A DNA stretch of 64,000 nt from assembly GCA_001898505.1 (NCBI GenBank), contig MKTZ01000027.1, forward strand, positions 432,990-496,989, read 5' to 3'. A program made the translations under genes and the position numbers. Of the stretch, positions 53,228 to 60,467 are shown one piece after another. The notes beneath the pieces are model-generated. The model did not search any database, had not been told where the DNA came from, and was given only the letters and a program-made list of their open reading frames with translations. Position 1 is the first letter of the stretch; each line of letters begins with the position of its first letter. Origin of the DNA: Sphingobacteriales bacterium 50-39 (GTDB taxonomy: Bacteria; Bacteroidota; Bacteroidia; Chitinophagales; Chitinophagaceae).

Positions 53228-54757
53228 ATGAAAGAAGATATCACCCGGCGAAAGTTTGTTGAAATGACAGCTGCTGCCGGCCTTGCTTTTACGATTGTTC
53301 CAAGACATGTGCTTGGCAGAGGATATGTTGCTCCCAGCGACAAGATCACATTGGCCTATATAGGCGTGGGTACGCAAGGGATCAGGGAGTTGCTGCCCTT
53401 GCTGGCAGTGCCGGAGATCCAGGTGATAGCTGTTTGCGACCCCAATAAAGAAGCCAGGGGCTATCGCGACTGGGGTAATGACTATCTCAGGGATGAGATC
53501 CGCAAAACCATCCAAAAGCCCGATTGGAAACCCGGGGGAGACAATATTATTCCCGGGGGAAGGGATAATGGGAAGGACATTGTAGACTCTTATTACGCCA
53601 ATGTGCGGCCGGGACAGCAATTCAAAGGCTGTGCCGCCTATGCCGATGCGCGTGAGCTGCTGGAGAAAGAAAAGGACCTGGATGCCGTGAAGATCATGAC
53701 CCCCGACCATCTGCACGGGGTGCTTTCTATGGCAGCCATCAAAAGAGGCAAGCACGTGCTGATGCACAAACCCATATCCAACCGATTGATCGAGGGCAAG
53801 CATGTGATCGGAACGGCCCGGAGCCATCCGAAAGTGATCACGCATCTTATTCCCTGGGATTCGAACGGATCGATGGAAACCGTAATGGCCTGGATCCATG
53901 CGGGCGCCATCGGAACCTTGAAAGAAGTACATAATTGGACCAACCGTCCCGTTTGGCCACAATATCCCCAGCTGCCTGCCGACAAGCCGCCTGTTCCCGA
54001 CGGATTCAACTGGGACCTGTGGCTTGGCCCCGAAGCGGAACGTGCATATCATCCAAATTATACTCATATGGTGTTCCGTGGCTGGTATGACTTTGGGGGT
54101 GGGTCTATGGCCGACATGGGACATTACAGTCTCTGGACAGTATTCAACGCCTTACAGCTTACGTCCCCCACCGTGGTGGAACCACACAGGAGTCATTTCT
54201 GCGACTTCGATGGCGCCGTTCCTTTCCGGGTAAATAATGATTTCTCGTTCCCCATGGCCAGTACCGTGCGGTTCAGCTATCCAGCAAATGGCAACAGGGG
54301 GCCTGTCGACCTTTATTGGTATGATGGTGGTATGCGTCCCTGTATCCCGGATGAGCTGTCGAGAGACAATAAAGCGCTGCCGGAGGAAGGGATGATGTTC
54401 GTAGGTGACAAAGGGAAGATCCTTGCGGGGTTCAATGTACAGGACCCACAAATTATCTCCGGTGTGAAGATGGATGCGCCTGCGAAGGTTGGTGCAGGTG
54501 AGAAACATGACCAGGTGCGGATGACGACTGCCGCATTGCCGCTGTTTGTGGAGGCCTGCAAAACAGGGAAGCAGTATCCTGGCAGTTTTACTGAAGCCGA
54601 ATACCTTACTGAGACCGTGAACCTGTATGCAGCTTCATTAAGGGCCAACAAAATGTTGAAATACGACGCTGCCAGCCAGACGATCACGAACGCAGCCGAT
54701 GTCAATAAATATCTGAACCGTGCGTACAGACAGGGATGGGACCCTGCCACCATTTGA
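53228..54757 (+). CDS. Gfo/Idh/MocA-family oxidoreductase, Tat-exported
   Basis: The 509-residue protein has a twin-arginine leader (DITRRKFVEMTAAAGLAF). The NAD-binding fold follows (LAYIGVGTQGIRELL, IQVIAVCDPNKEA, DLDAVKIMTPDHLHG, KRGKHVLMHKP), then a C-terminal domain typical of Bacteroidota members (NYTHMVFRGWYDFGGGSMADMG). These enzymes act on sugars or derivatives with tightly bound NAD. The gene is followed after 20 bp by a sugar isomerase/epimerase gene also with a twin-arginine leader, so the pair likely works on the same exported substrate. The substrate is unknown. Confidence 0.92.
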   Translation: MKEDITRRKFVEMTAAAGLAFTIVPRHVLGRGYVAPSDKITLAYIGVGTQGIRELLPLLAVPEIQVIAVCDPNKEARGYRDWGNDYLRDEIRKTIQKPDWKPGGDNIIPGGRDNGKDIVDSYYANVRPGQQFKGCAAYADARELLEKEKDLDAVKIMTPDHLHGVLSMAAIKRGKHVLMHKPISNRLIEGKHVIGTARSHPKVITHLIPWDSNGSMETVMAWIHAGAIGTLKEVHNWTNRPVWPQYPQLPADKPPVPDGFNWDLWLGPEAERAYHPNYTHMVFRGWYDFGGGSMADMGHYSLWTVFNALQLTSPTVVEPHRSHFCDFDGAVPFRVNNDFSFPMASTVRFSYPANGNRGPVDLYWYDGGMRPCIPDELSRDNKALPEEGMMFVGDKGKILAGFNVQDPQIISGVKMDAPAKVGAGEKHDQVRMTTAALPLFVEACKTGKQYPGSFTEAEYLTETVNLYAASLRANKMLKYDAASQTITNAADVNKYLNRAYRQGWDPATI

Positions 54758-54777
54758 TCACGCCTTAAACAATTGAT

Positions 54778-55638
54778 ATGCGTATAATCAACCGTCGGAA
54801 TTTTCTTGGTAAAATAGCTGGGGCTGGCGCAGCCCTTGGCCTGATGCACCTTCCCTCTTCCCTGCTGGCGCATGCCCGGAGAGTGGATATACCTCTCGGG
54901 TTCCAGACATTCCCCATCCGGGAAATATTAGCGAAAGACTTTGCGGGTACATTAAAAATGATGGCAGCACAGGGCTATCAGCTGACAGAGATGTGTTCCC
55001 CGAAAGGATATGCGGACATTGGTTATGGACCGCTGGTGAGTATGAAAACATCGGATATGCTTAAGATCATTGAAGATTCCGGACTTGGCTGTCCCAGCTG
55101 TCATTTTGGGTTTGCCGAGTTTGGCGATCCGCTGGACGAACGGATAGCATTTGCGCATGAGCTGGGGCTGAGCCAGATGATCTGTTCTTCTTTCTCGCTG
55201 CCCAGGGAAGCTGGTTTGAGCGATTACCAGGCGGCGGCTGATAAACTGAATATTGCGGCTGAAAAAATAAAAAAGGCGGGTATGCAGGCCGGATTTCATA
55301 ATCACGATATGGAATTCCATCAACTCGACGGCCAACTGATCTACGATGTATTGATGAAGCGATTCGATCCCGACCTGGTGAAGATGCAATTTCAGACAGA
55401 GGTGATCAACCTTGGGTATAAGGCGTCCTCTTACTTTAATAAATATCCGGGCAGATTCATCTCATCCCATCTATCGGACTGGACCGCGGATAAAAAGCAG
55501 GTCCCTGTGGGGCAGGGAGTCATCGATTGGAAGGAGTTTTTTGCCGCTGCCAGGACCGGCGGGGTTAGAAATTTCTTTGTGGAAATGGATCTGGACAAGT
55601 TCAAGGATAGCGCCAGGTATATACATTCGCTAGCCTAG
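54778..55638 (+). CDS. Sugar phosphate isomerase/epimerase-like TIM-barrel protein, Tat-exported
   Basis: The 286-residue protein has a twin-arginine leader (INRRNFLGKIAGAGAALGL) and an AP-endonuclease-2/xylose-isomerase-like TIM barrel. Recognisable parts are IPLGFQTFPIREI, the GYQLTEMCSPKGY strand, AGFHNHDMEFHQLDG with the metal-type histidine and glutamate near 175, and FISSHLSDWTADKKQ and FVEMD near the end. It shares the export signal and transcript with the Gfo/Idh/MocA gene. Such pairs handle keto-sugars or inositols, although the exact reaction is not visible. Confidence 0.88.
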   Translation: MRIINRRNFLGKIAGAGAALGLMHLPSSLLAHARRVDIPLGFQTFPIREILAKDFAGTLKMMAAQGYQLTEMCSPKGYADIGYGPLVSMKTSDMLKIIEDSGLGCPSCHFGFAEFGDPLDERIAFAHELGLSQMICSSFSLPREAGLSDYQAAADKLNIAAEKIKKAGMQAGFHNHDMEFHQLDGQLIYDVLMKRFDPDLVKMQFQTEVINLGYKASSYFNKYPGRFISSHLSDWTADKKQVPVGQGVIDWKEFFAAARTGGVRNFFVEMDLDKFKDSARYIHSLA

Positions 55639-56082
55639 CAGCTTAGATTTCTGTTTGTCAAATTCTTCCTTTGTCAACACCCCTTCATCCAACAACTGTT
55701 TAAGCTTTCGCAACTGTTCGTACTTGTCGGGCTGTCCTGCGTCGGCCTGATGGGTACCGGTGTAGCTGCCTGTGCCTGGGGTTTTCCGTTGAAGCTGGAC
55801 GCCTTTGTAGTCATAGGTAGGTGCAGAGCCGGTGGGGGGAGGGGGCATGTTGTTGACGATGACTGTCTGGTTCCGCAAATTGTCGGAAGAAAGCGCCCAG
55901 ATAAGGGCGACGACCCAGCCAATCAGGGACCATCCCAGGAAAAAATTGAGGGCAAAGATGCTGCCTGTGTTTGTTTTCTGTCGAAGAATGGCGATGATGG
56001 TGGGAAGGAAGTAAGGGACCAATAGGACGAAAAGGATCCATGAGGCAAGTCCAAAGAAAAAGAATAGGAATGTCGGGTGCAT
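55630..56082 (-). CDS. Superinfection-immunity-like membrane protein with SHOCT domain
   Basis: The 150-residue protein has two membrane helices (FFFGLASWILFVLLVPYFL and FALNFFLGWSLIGWVVALIWAL). Together with FLPTIIAILRQKTNTGS they match the Imm_superinfect family named after phage T4 Imm. A proline/glycine-rich linker follows and a C-terminal SHOCT helix pair (QLRKLKQLLDEGVLTKEEFDKQKSKL). This architecture is common in bacterial chromosomes; most members are unlikely to be phage immunity proteins. The 3' end overlaps the isomerase gene's end by 9 bp. Confidence 0.83.
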   Translation of the reverse strand: MHPTFLFFFFGLASWILFVLLVPYFLPTIIAILRQKTNTGSIFALNFFLGWSLIGWVVALIWALSSDNLRNQTVIVNNMPPPPTGSAPTYDYKGVQLQRKTPGTGSYTGTHQADAGQPDKYEQLRKLKQLLDEGVLTKEEFDKQKSKLLG

Positions 56083-56116
56083 GGGAAGTTCTTAGGTTTG
56101 GGATAAGTTACGAAGA

Positions 56117-56139
56117 AATGCCGGAATTTCTCCGGCATT
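56117..56139 (-). terminator. Hairpin terminator downstream of the ScyD/ScyE-like gene
   Basis: AATGCCGGA and TCCGGCATT form a perfect 9-bp stem around a five-base loop. On the reverse strand it follows the ScyD/ScyE-like stop by 12 bp and is trailed by TTCTTC. It lies upstream of the Imm/SHOCT gene and should keep the two transcripts apart. Confidence 0.6.
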
Positions 56140-56151
56140 CCTGTTCCTTTA

Positions 56152-57297
56152 TCAATTTAGTGTGATTTTAAGCACCTGACCACCGCCAATGGCCTTGGGG
56201 CTAAATCCCCAATTGGATACGTACAAATTACCATCCGGCCCCATAGTCATGCCTGTGGGAAGAGAGAGACCAGAAACCAGCGTAGTGACTTTACCGGACG
56301 GGTCGACCTGCAGTATTCTTCCCATGCCCGGTGTGGGGAAGGCGGCGCCTACCGTCATTTCCAGTACGTACATCCTGTCGCGGTTGTCAAATACGAGCCC
56401 CAGCACGGTATTGAGCCCCAGCAGATCCACCTTGATCTCTCCCGATGGGGTGATCTTAAAAACTTTTGAAGCGCCACCAGTGATAGGGAAAGTATTTAGG
56501 TTGCCCATATAGAAATTGCCATGATAGGCGAGCGTCGTGGGGACGATATGACCCTGGCTGGCTGAGATGTCGATGACCCGGCTGATGTCCCCGCCGGTGG
56601 TTACTTTGACCAGCACGCCATGATTGGGTTCCAGCGCATAAAGATCGCCGCGTACCTCGATCATATTATACCAGGTCCCATCGGGTTCAAAGTCAGGAGG
56701 ATTAGGGTGTGCCACCGGGTGGGACATCAACCAGTCGCTGAGATTGGCTACCCATGTCCAACTGCCGTCCCCATTGACCTTTACGATACCGTTGGGTATG
56801 GAGGGAACGCCGTGAGAACAGCCACCTCCGGCCAGTAATGCATACATGGTGTTCCCTATAAAGGCAACGTCGGCTACCCCTTCTACATCGCCTCCAATAA
56901 TTTCATTTGCATTGCTGGAGGGCAGGTTGTCCGTTACAGTTGTACGTATACCTGCCGCGTCGACTTTCGAAATGCGTCCGCCTGTTGGGCTTCCGGTATA
57001 AGGTCCCACCGGAAAAGGCACCTGGTCACATTGGCCTACCGTTGAGTTTTTTCCACCTGCGCCTCCTTCTGCCACATAGAGATTTCCGTCGGGACCGAAC
57101 TTGAGTCCGCGGGGATTATTGAAGCCTGTTGAAAAGACGGAGACCGTGCCTTGTATGTTGCCTGCCGGGTTCGCATTGAGCATTTCCGTTCGTAAGTTCG
57201 AGCCGGACTGTTCAGTTGATTTCATTCCTTTCTGGCAGGAATACAGGACCATCATGGCGGGGATGCCAATTGCCATCAGCGTAAGAGGGCGTTTCAT
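56152..57297 (-). CDS. ScyD/ScyE-like secreted beta-propeller lipoprotein
   Basis: The 381-residue protein has a lipoprotein signal (LMAIGIPAMMVLYSCQ, cysteine near 20) and a six- or seven-bladed NHL-like propeller: FNNPRGLKFGPDGNLYVAEGG near 58, GVADVAFIGNTMYALLAGGG, MIEVRGDLYALEPNHG, LGLVFDNRDRMYVLEM, and LPTGMTMGPDGNLYVSNWG near the end. ScyD/ScyE proteins are named for a cyanobacterial scytonemin cluster, but Bacteroidota homologs lack that context. Its role is unknown; calcium or ligand binding by the propeller is possible. I chose the ATG at 57297 for the lipoprotein signal. Confidence 0.83.
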   Translation of the reverse strand: MKRPLTLMAIGIPAMMVLYSCQKGMKSTEQSGSNLRTEMLNANPAGNIQGTVSVFSTGFNNPRGLKFGPDGNLYVAEGGAGGKNSTVGQCDQVPFPVGPYTGSPTGGRISKVDAAGIRTTVTDNLPSSNANEIIGGDVEGVADVAFIGNTMYALLAGGGCSHGVPSIPNGIVKVNGDGSWTWVANLSDWLMSHPVAHPNPPDFEPDGTWYNMIEVRGDLYALEPNHGVLVKVTTGGDISRVIDISASQGHIVPTTLAYHGNFYMGNLNTFPITGGASKVFKITPSGEIKVDLLGLNTVLGLVFDNRDRMYVLEMTVGAAFPTPGMGRILQVDPSGKVTTLVSGLSLPTGMTMGPDGNLYVSNWGFSPKAIGGGQVLKITLN

Positions 57298-57479
57298 AAA
57301 ATACCTCCTGTTAATTGGTGAATAAATATAATACCATTGGAGAAGGTCTTGGGGCCAGCTTGAGATGAAGACAATGTTTGAATGCGGATAAGAAAGGTGG
57401 CTCAGAGAGAGGGTGTCTAAGCTACTCAATTTTACCGGGATTGCCAAGAATTAGTTTTTTTGTATATATTCGTTTCAAT

Positions 57480-58235
57480 ATGAAACAGGATATCAGCGTA
57501 AAAGCATGCTCGCTATTGGTCTTTATCTTATTTGCCGTAACCGGGCATTCACAGACCAGTCTAAATAATTACAAATATGTAATCGTGCCGGAAAGGTTCA
57601 GCTTCTCGAAGGAGGATAATCAGTATTATTTGAATACTACAACTAAAACACTGCTGGATATGAAAGGATTTGTTGCTTTTGTCGGTACCAGGGAGCTTCC
57701 TCCATCGGTGGCCGGCAACAGATGCAATGCCCTTACAGCTGAGGTGGTCGCGAACAACGGTATGTTTGCTACAAAGCTCACTATCCTGTTAAAGGACTGC
57801 CAGGGCAATATCATTTTCAAAAGTAAAGAGGGTAAAAGCAGGGAAAAGGAATATCCGATAGCGTACAACCAGGCTTTAAGCGATGCATTCTCATCGCTGA
57901 ATGATGTGCCCTACAAGTATGATAGTACGATAGCTACACAACAGCAACAGGCTGCTGCCCCTGCTGTAGCTCCGCCTCCTGCCCCGGCGCCTGTACCGTC
58001 TGCGGTTACTGAAATCACCGGCACCTTGTATGCCCAGGCTACCACCAATGGATATCAGCTGATCGATACAACTCCGAAAAAGGTATTGGGACTGTTAAAA
58101 ACCTCCTTACAGGATTGTTTTATAGCTGAGGGCGGAGCATCCAGCGGCATGGTCTTCAAGAAGGATGGAGAATGGATTTTCGAGTACTATAAAGACAACA
58201 AGCTTGTGTCCCAGAAACTGGCAATCAAGTTCTGA
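57480..58235 (+). CDS. Conserved secreted protein of Bacteroidota, unknown function
   Basis: The 251-residue product has a signal peptide (SLLVFILFAVTGHSQ). It carries a conserved block (NYKYVIVPERFSFSKEDNQY, LLDMKGFVAFVGTRELPPSVAGN, LTILLKDCQGNIIFKSKEGKS) that recurs in flavobacterial hypothetical proteins as I recall, then a linker rich in Gln, Ala and Pro (QQQQAAAPAVAPPPAPAPV). A C-terminal domain ends with GMVFKKDGEWIFEYYKD. I used the ATG at 57480; the frame is open further upstream, but that stretch has no signal peptide. Function is unknown. Confidence 0.76.
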   Translation: MKQDISVKACSLLVFILFAVTGHSQTSLNNYKYVIVPERFSFSKEDNQYYLNTTTKTLLDMKGFVAFVGTRELPPSVAGNRCNALTAEVVANNGMFATKLTILLKDCQGNIIFKSKEGKSREKEYPIAYNQALSDAFSSLNDVPYKYDSTIATQQQQAAAPAVAPPPAPAPVPSAVTEITGTLYAQATTNGYQLIDTTPKKVLGLLKTSLQDCFIAEGGASSGMVFKKDGEWIFEYYKDNKLVSQKLAIKF

Positions 58236-58473
58236 TCTCCCTTTTTTAACCCCAAACCCCTCACCATGCACCGCCTTCGCGCCCCGCAAGATCCCTCATG
58301 CATTTGCCAAGATCAGCGATGGTCCCGGCCAGATGCTTGTCCTCTTCCGCCGCTGAAATTCTAGGGACTTTTTGTATTAGTAAAAAATATCATACATTTA
58401 ATGCGGCCTTTTCCCGTTTAGACCCTCCTTTCGGGCTCAAATTCCTGCACTTCTAAATTTTAAAACCATTGTT

Positions 58474-59358
58474 ATGCAAGCAAATTATTTTGCCGCGCAC
58501 CGGCTCGTCCGGTCGATCCGTTTTATTAACGGTCCTATCAGTTTTACACTCCTTCTGTCGTTCCTTTTTCTTCTGTCAAATCTTCGATCGTCCGCACAGG
58601 CAACGGATCAAAAACCCGTCTATTTTTCCGTTACTTATATCAAAGTCCATCCGGATAAAGAGGCACAATACCGGGAGCTGCTGAAAAAGTACGGGAAAAA
58701 GATCAATGAATATTTCTATAAGAACGGGATTATAATGGGCTGGTACATGCATCGGGTGGTTGTGCCTTCAGGCGCTGCGACGGAATACGATTATGCTGCT
58801 GTCAATGTTTCATCCGACTTTAAAGCGCTGCTGGATGATTCCATTTCGATACGTGCAGTTTTTAAAAAGGTTTTTCCGGGCATCACAGATAAAATGTTCG
58901 ATTCCATCTCCAATCAATATCAACGTGTAAGGACCGTCGTCAAAAGAGAAATATTTGAATCTGTGGCCGATCTGAATCCTGCAGCGCCGCCAAGCAAATA
59001 TGTTTCATTGGATTTTATGAAGACCATGCCCGGGAAAGAAGAGGATTATGAGAAAATGGAAAAAGAGACCTGGATGCCTATACACAAAGAAAGGGTCAGT
59101 TTGGGTGCCATCAAGGATTGGGGTCTATATGCAAAGATAATGCCTTCAGGCGCCAAGGAGGAATACAACTATGTAACGGGCCAGTTCCTGGATGATGTTT
59201 CCGGCCTGGTGAATCCCAAATATATGGAGGCATTTAACAAGGCCTGGCCGGGAAAGGATGCCGGTAAGTTTATTCAAGACACTGAAAGTACACGGACGTT
59301 GGTGAAGAATGAGTTATGGTTGGTCCTGGATTATGTCGATGCGTCGAATATGAAATAA
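58474..59358 (+). CDS. Secreted protein with two ferredoxin-like (Dabb/NIPSNAP-type) repeats
   Basis: The 294-residue protein has a long hydrophobic signal (SFTLLLSFLFLLSNLRSSAQ). Two similar repeats follow: VYFSVTYIKVHPDKEAQYREL...MGWYMHRVVVPSGAATEYDYAAV at about 49-120 and KYVSLDFMKTMPGKEEDYEKM...WGLYAKIMPSGAKEEYNYVTGQF at about 175-250. Both look like dimeric alpha-beta barrel units joined in one chain, so the protein may form the dimer-like barrel on its own. The ligand is unknown. A bidirectional terminator follows the stop codon. Confidence 0.8.
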   Translation: MQANYFAAHRLVRSIRFINGPISFTLLLSFLFLLSNLRSSAQATDQKPVYFSVTYIKVHPDKEAQYRELLKKYGKKINEYFYKNGIIMGWYMHRVVVPSGAATEYDYAAVNVSSDFKALLDDSISIRAVFKKVFPGITDKMFDSISNQYQRVRTVVKREIFESVADLNPAAPPSKYVSLDFMKTMPGKEEDYEKMEKETWMPIHKERVSLGAIKDWGLYAKIMPSGAKEEYNYVTGQFLDDVSGLVNPKYMEAFNKAWPGKDAGKFIQDTESTRTLVKNELWLVLDYVDASNMK

Positions 59359-59361
59359 AGA

Positions 59362-59392
59362 AAAACGCCCCTCGCATTGCGAGGGGCGTTTT
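59362..59392. terminator. Bidirectional intrinsic terminator
   Basis: A perfect 14-bp stem, AAAACGCCCCTCGC and GCGAGGGGCGTTTT around an ATT loop, lies between two converging genes. It has T-runs on both strands, so it can serve both. It sits 3 bp after the forward stop and 10 bp before the reverse stop. Confidence 0.92.
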
Positions 59393-59402
59393 GTTGAGGC
59401 GC

Positions 59403-59864
59403 CTATGCCATAGGATGCCCTGAAGTCGCATGCCGACCTGCCTTTACTGCCAGCGCCACCGTAATGCCATAGGCGATGTGTCCAATAAGACTACCCGTTA
59501 CGAGTAAAAAAAATGAGCCTTCTTGTCCAGGCGTATTGCTTGTTCCCAAGGCTGCGTTCAAAACCGGTATGGCAATTTGGGCGATCATAAAAACGGCTGT
59601 CCCAAAAATGGTCCCTTTCAGTATCCTGCTATGGATCCTATGCAGCCAATGATCCAAGAAGAAAACATAGCCTGCTGCAAAGATCATCCCGATCATAAAG
59701 TGCGAAATCCATCCAAGTGCGAGCGGGAAACCCATCATGGCAGAGAGCATAGCCGGAGGGCTTATTTTAGGCAGGCCCCAGGCTCCTATCATCACCATCA
59801 TTACTGTCATTACGATGGTGGCCAGAAAACCACCCGTAATTGCCTGTCTAATTTTGTATTGCAT
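59403..59864 (-). CDS. Four-helix membrane protein of unknown function (DUF6789-like)
   Basis: The 153-residue protein has four hydrophobic helices: FLATIVMTVMMVMIGAWGL, HFMIGMIFAAGYVFFL, IFGTAVFMIAQIAIPVLNAALG and FLLVTGSLIGHIAYGITVALAV. The GFPLALGWISHFMIGM segment and overall plan resemble small DUF6789/YqhR-like membrane proteins. No catalytic residues are visible. It is likely an inner-membrane protein; the family name is a moderate-confidence guess. Confidence 0.7.
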   Translation of the reverse strand: MQYKIRQAITGGFLATIVMTVMMVMIGAWGLPKISPPAMLSAMMGFPLALGWISHFMIGMIFAAGYVFFLDHWLHRIHSRILKGTIFGTAVFMIAQIAIPVLNAALGTSNTPGQEGSFFLLVTGSLIGHIAYGITVALAVKAGRHATSGHPMA

Positions 59865-59885
59865 ATAAGATGACTATTATGAACC

Positions 59886-59972
59886 TTACCTCAGCTGGTG
59901 GTCATTGACGATAGCTGTCATGATTGAGTCCTGCATGGCTTTATCTTTCAACAACTCTATTTTTTTCTTAAT
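59886..59972 (-). pseudogene. Short fragment of a helical (metal-tolerance-like) protein
   Basis: A 28-codon stretch open on the reverse strand between stops at 59975 and 59886 reads KKKIELLKDKAMQDSIMT followed by AIVNDHQLR. It lacks a usable start and resembles the start of small Met/His-rich helical proteins of Bacteroidota. I treat it as a possible leftover of a deleted gene; chance cannot be excluded for such a short stretch. Confidence 0.25.
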
Positions 59973-60060
59973 TTAATTGATATACATGACATGGGGGATG
60001 ATAAGCATTGGAGAGGCGGATGATCTTTATCATTGCTTTGGGTAATCAAGTGATGATAGA

Positions 60061-60302
60061 ATGATACGCAGTATTCAAAACCGTATCTGTGAAATACGCG
60101 GCGAGCGGGTCATGCCTTGAATCTTGCGGTAAGAAGAAATATGCTTTTACAGAACAGGGTGTTGCGATGCTAAGCGGCGTTCTACATTCAGACAAAGCAA
60201 TTAACATGAACATTAGCATTATGCGAGCTTTTGTTGAAACTGGATGAAAAGGCGGCTGAAAGAAAATGGGAGGAGCGAGAACGAATAGGATTTGAAAAAT
60301 AA
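60061..60302 (+). pseudogene. Decayed ORF6N-domain gene
   Basis: Pieces of one ORF6N (phage antirepressor-like) protein appear in shifting frames: [15 protein letters not shown] from 60061, ALNLAVRRN near 60114, [20 protein letters not shown] from about 60134, then [16 protein letters not shown] to 60247, and a C-terminal EKAAERKWEERERIGFEK ending at 60302. Compared with intact members, the DFDLAELYxVET part and the part between RRN and KYAFTE are missing, so there are at least two internal deletions and a late frame change. ORF6N genes are often associated with mobile elements. A hairpin terminator follows. Confidence 0.72.
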
Positions 60303-60307
60303 TTAAA

Positions 60308-60330
60308 AACCCCTTGCTTAACAAGGGGTT
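60308..60330 (+). terminator. Hairpin terminator downstream of the ORF6N remnant
   Basis: AACCCCTTG and CAAGGGGTT form a perfect 9-bp stem around CTTAA. A 31-nt motif that recurs at 63246 begins 7 bp later. Confidence 0.65.
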
Positions 60331-60337
60331 GCTTTGT

Positions 60338-60368
60338 GTTGCGCGGATTGGACACTTTTCGAACCGCT
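60338..60368 (+). repeat. 31-nt direct repeat, left copy, next to a hairpin
   Basis: This 31-nt segment begins GTTGCGCG and ends TCGAACCGCT. An ungapped comparison with 63246-63276 gives 24 of 31 identical positions by hand count. Both copies follow a stable hairpin by a short spacer. They flank the permease gene at 60468-62933 in the same orientation. Confidence 0.55.
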
Positions 60369-60467
60369 CCTGGAATTTCTACGTGCGGTCACTTTGTTAA
60401 ACATTTGAGTTTGGCTACTCATTAAAATAGAACTAACCAAATAGATCAAGGGTAAATAATTCGCCGA

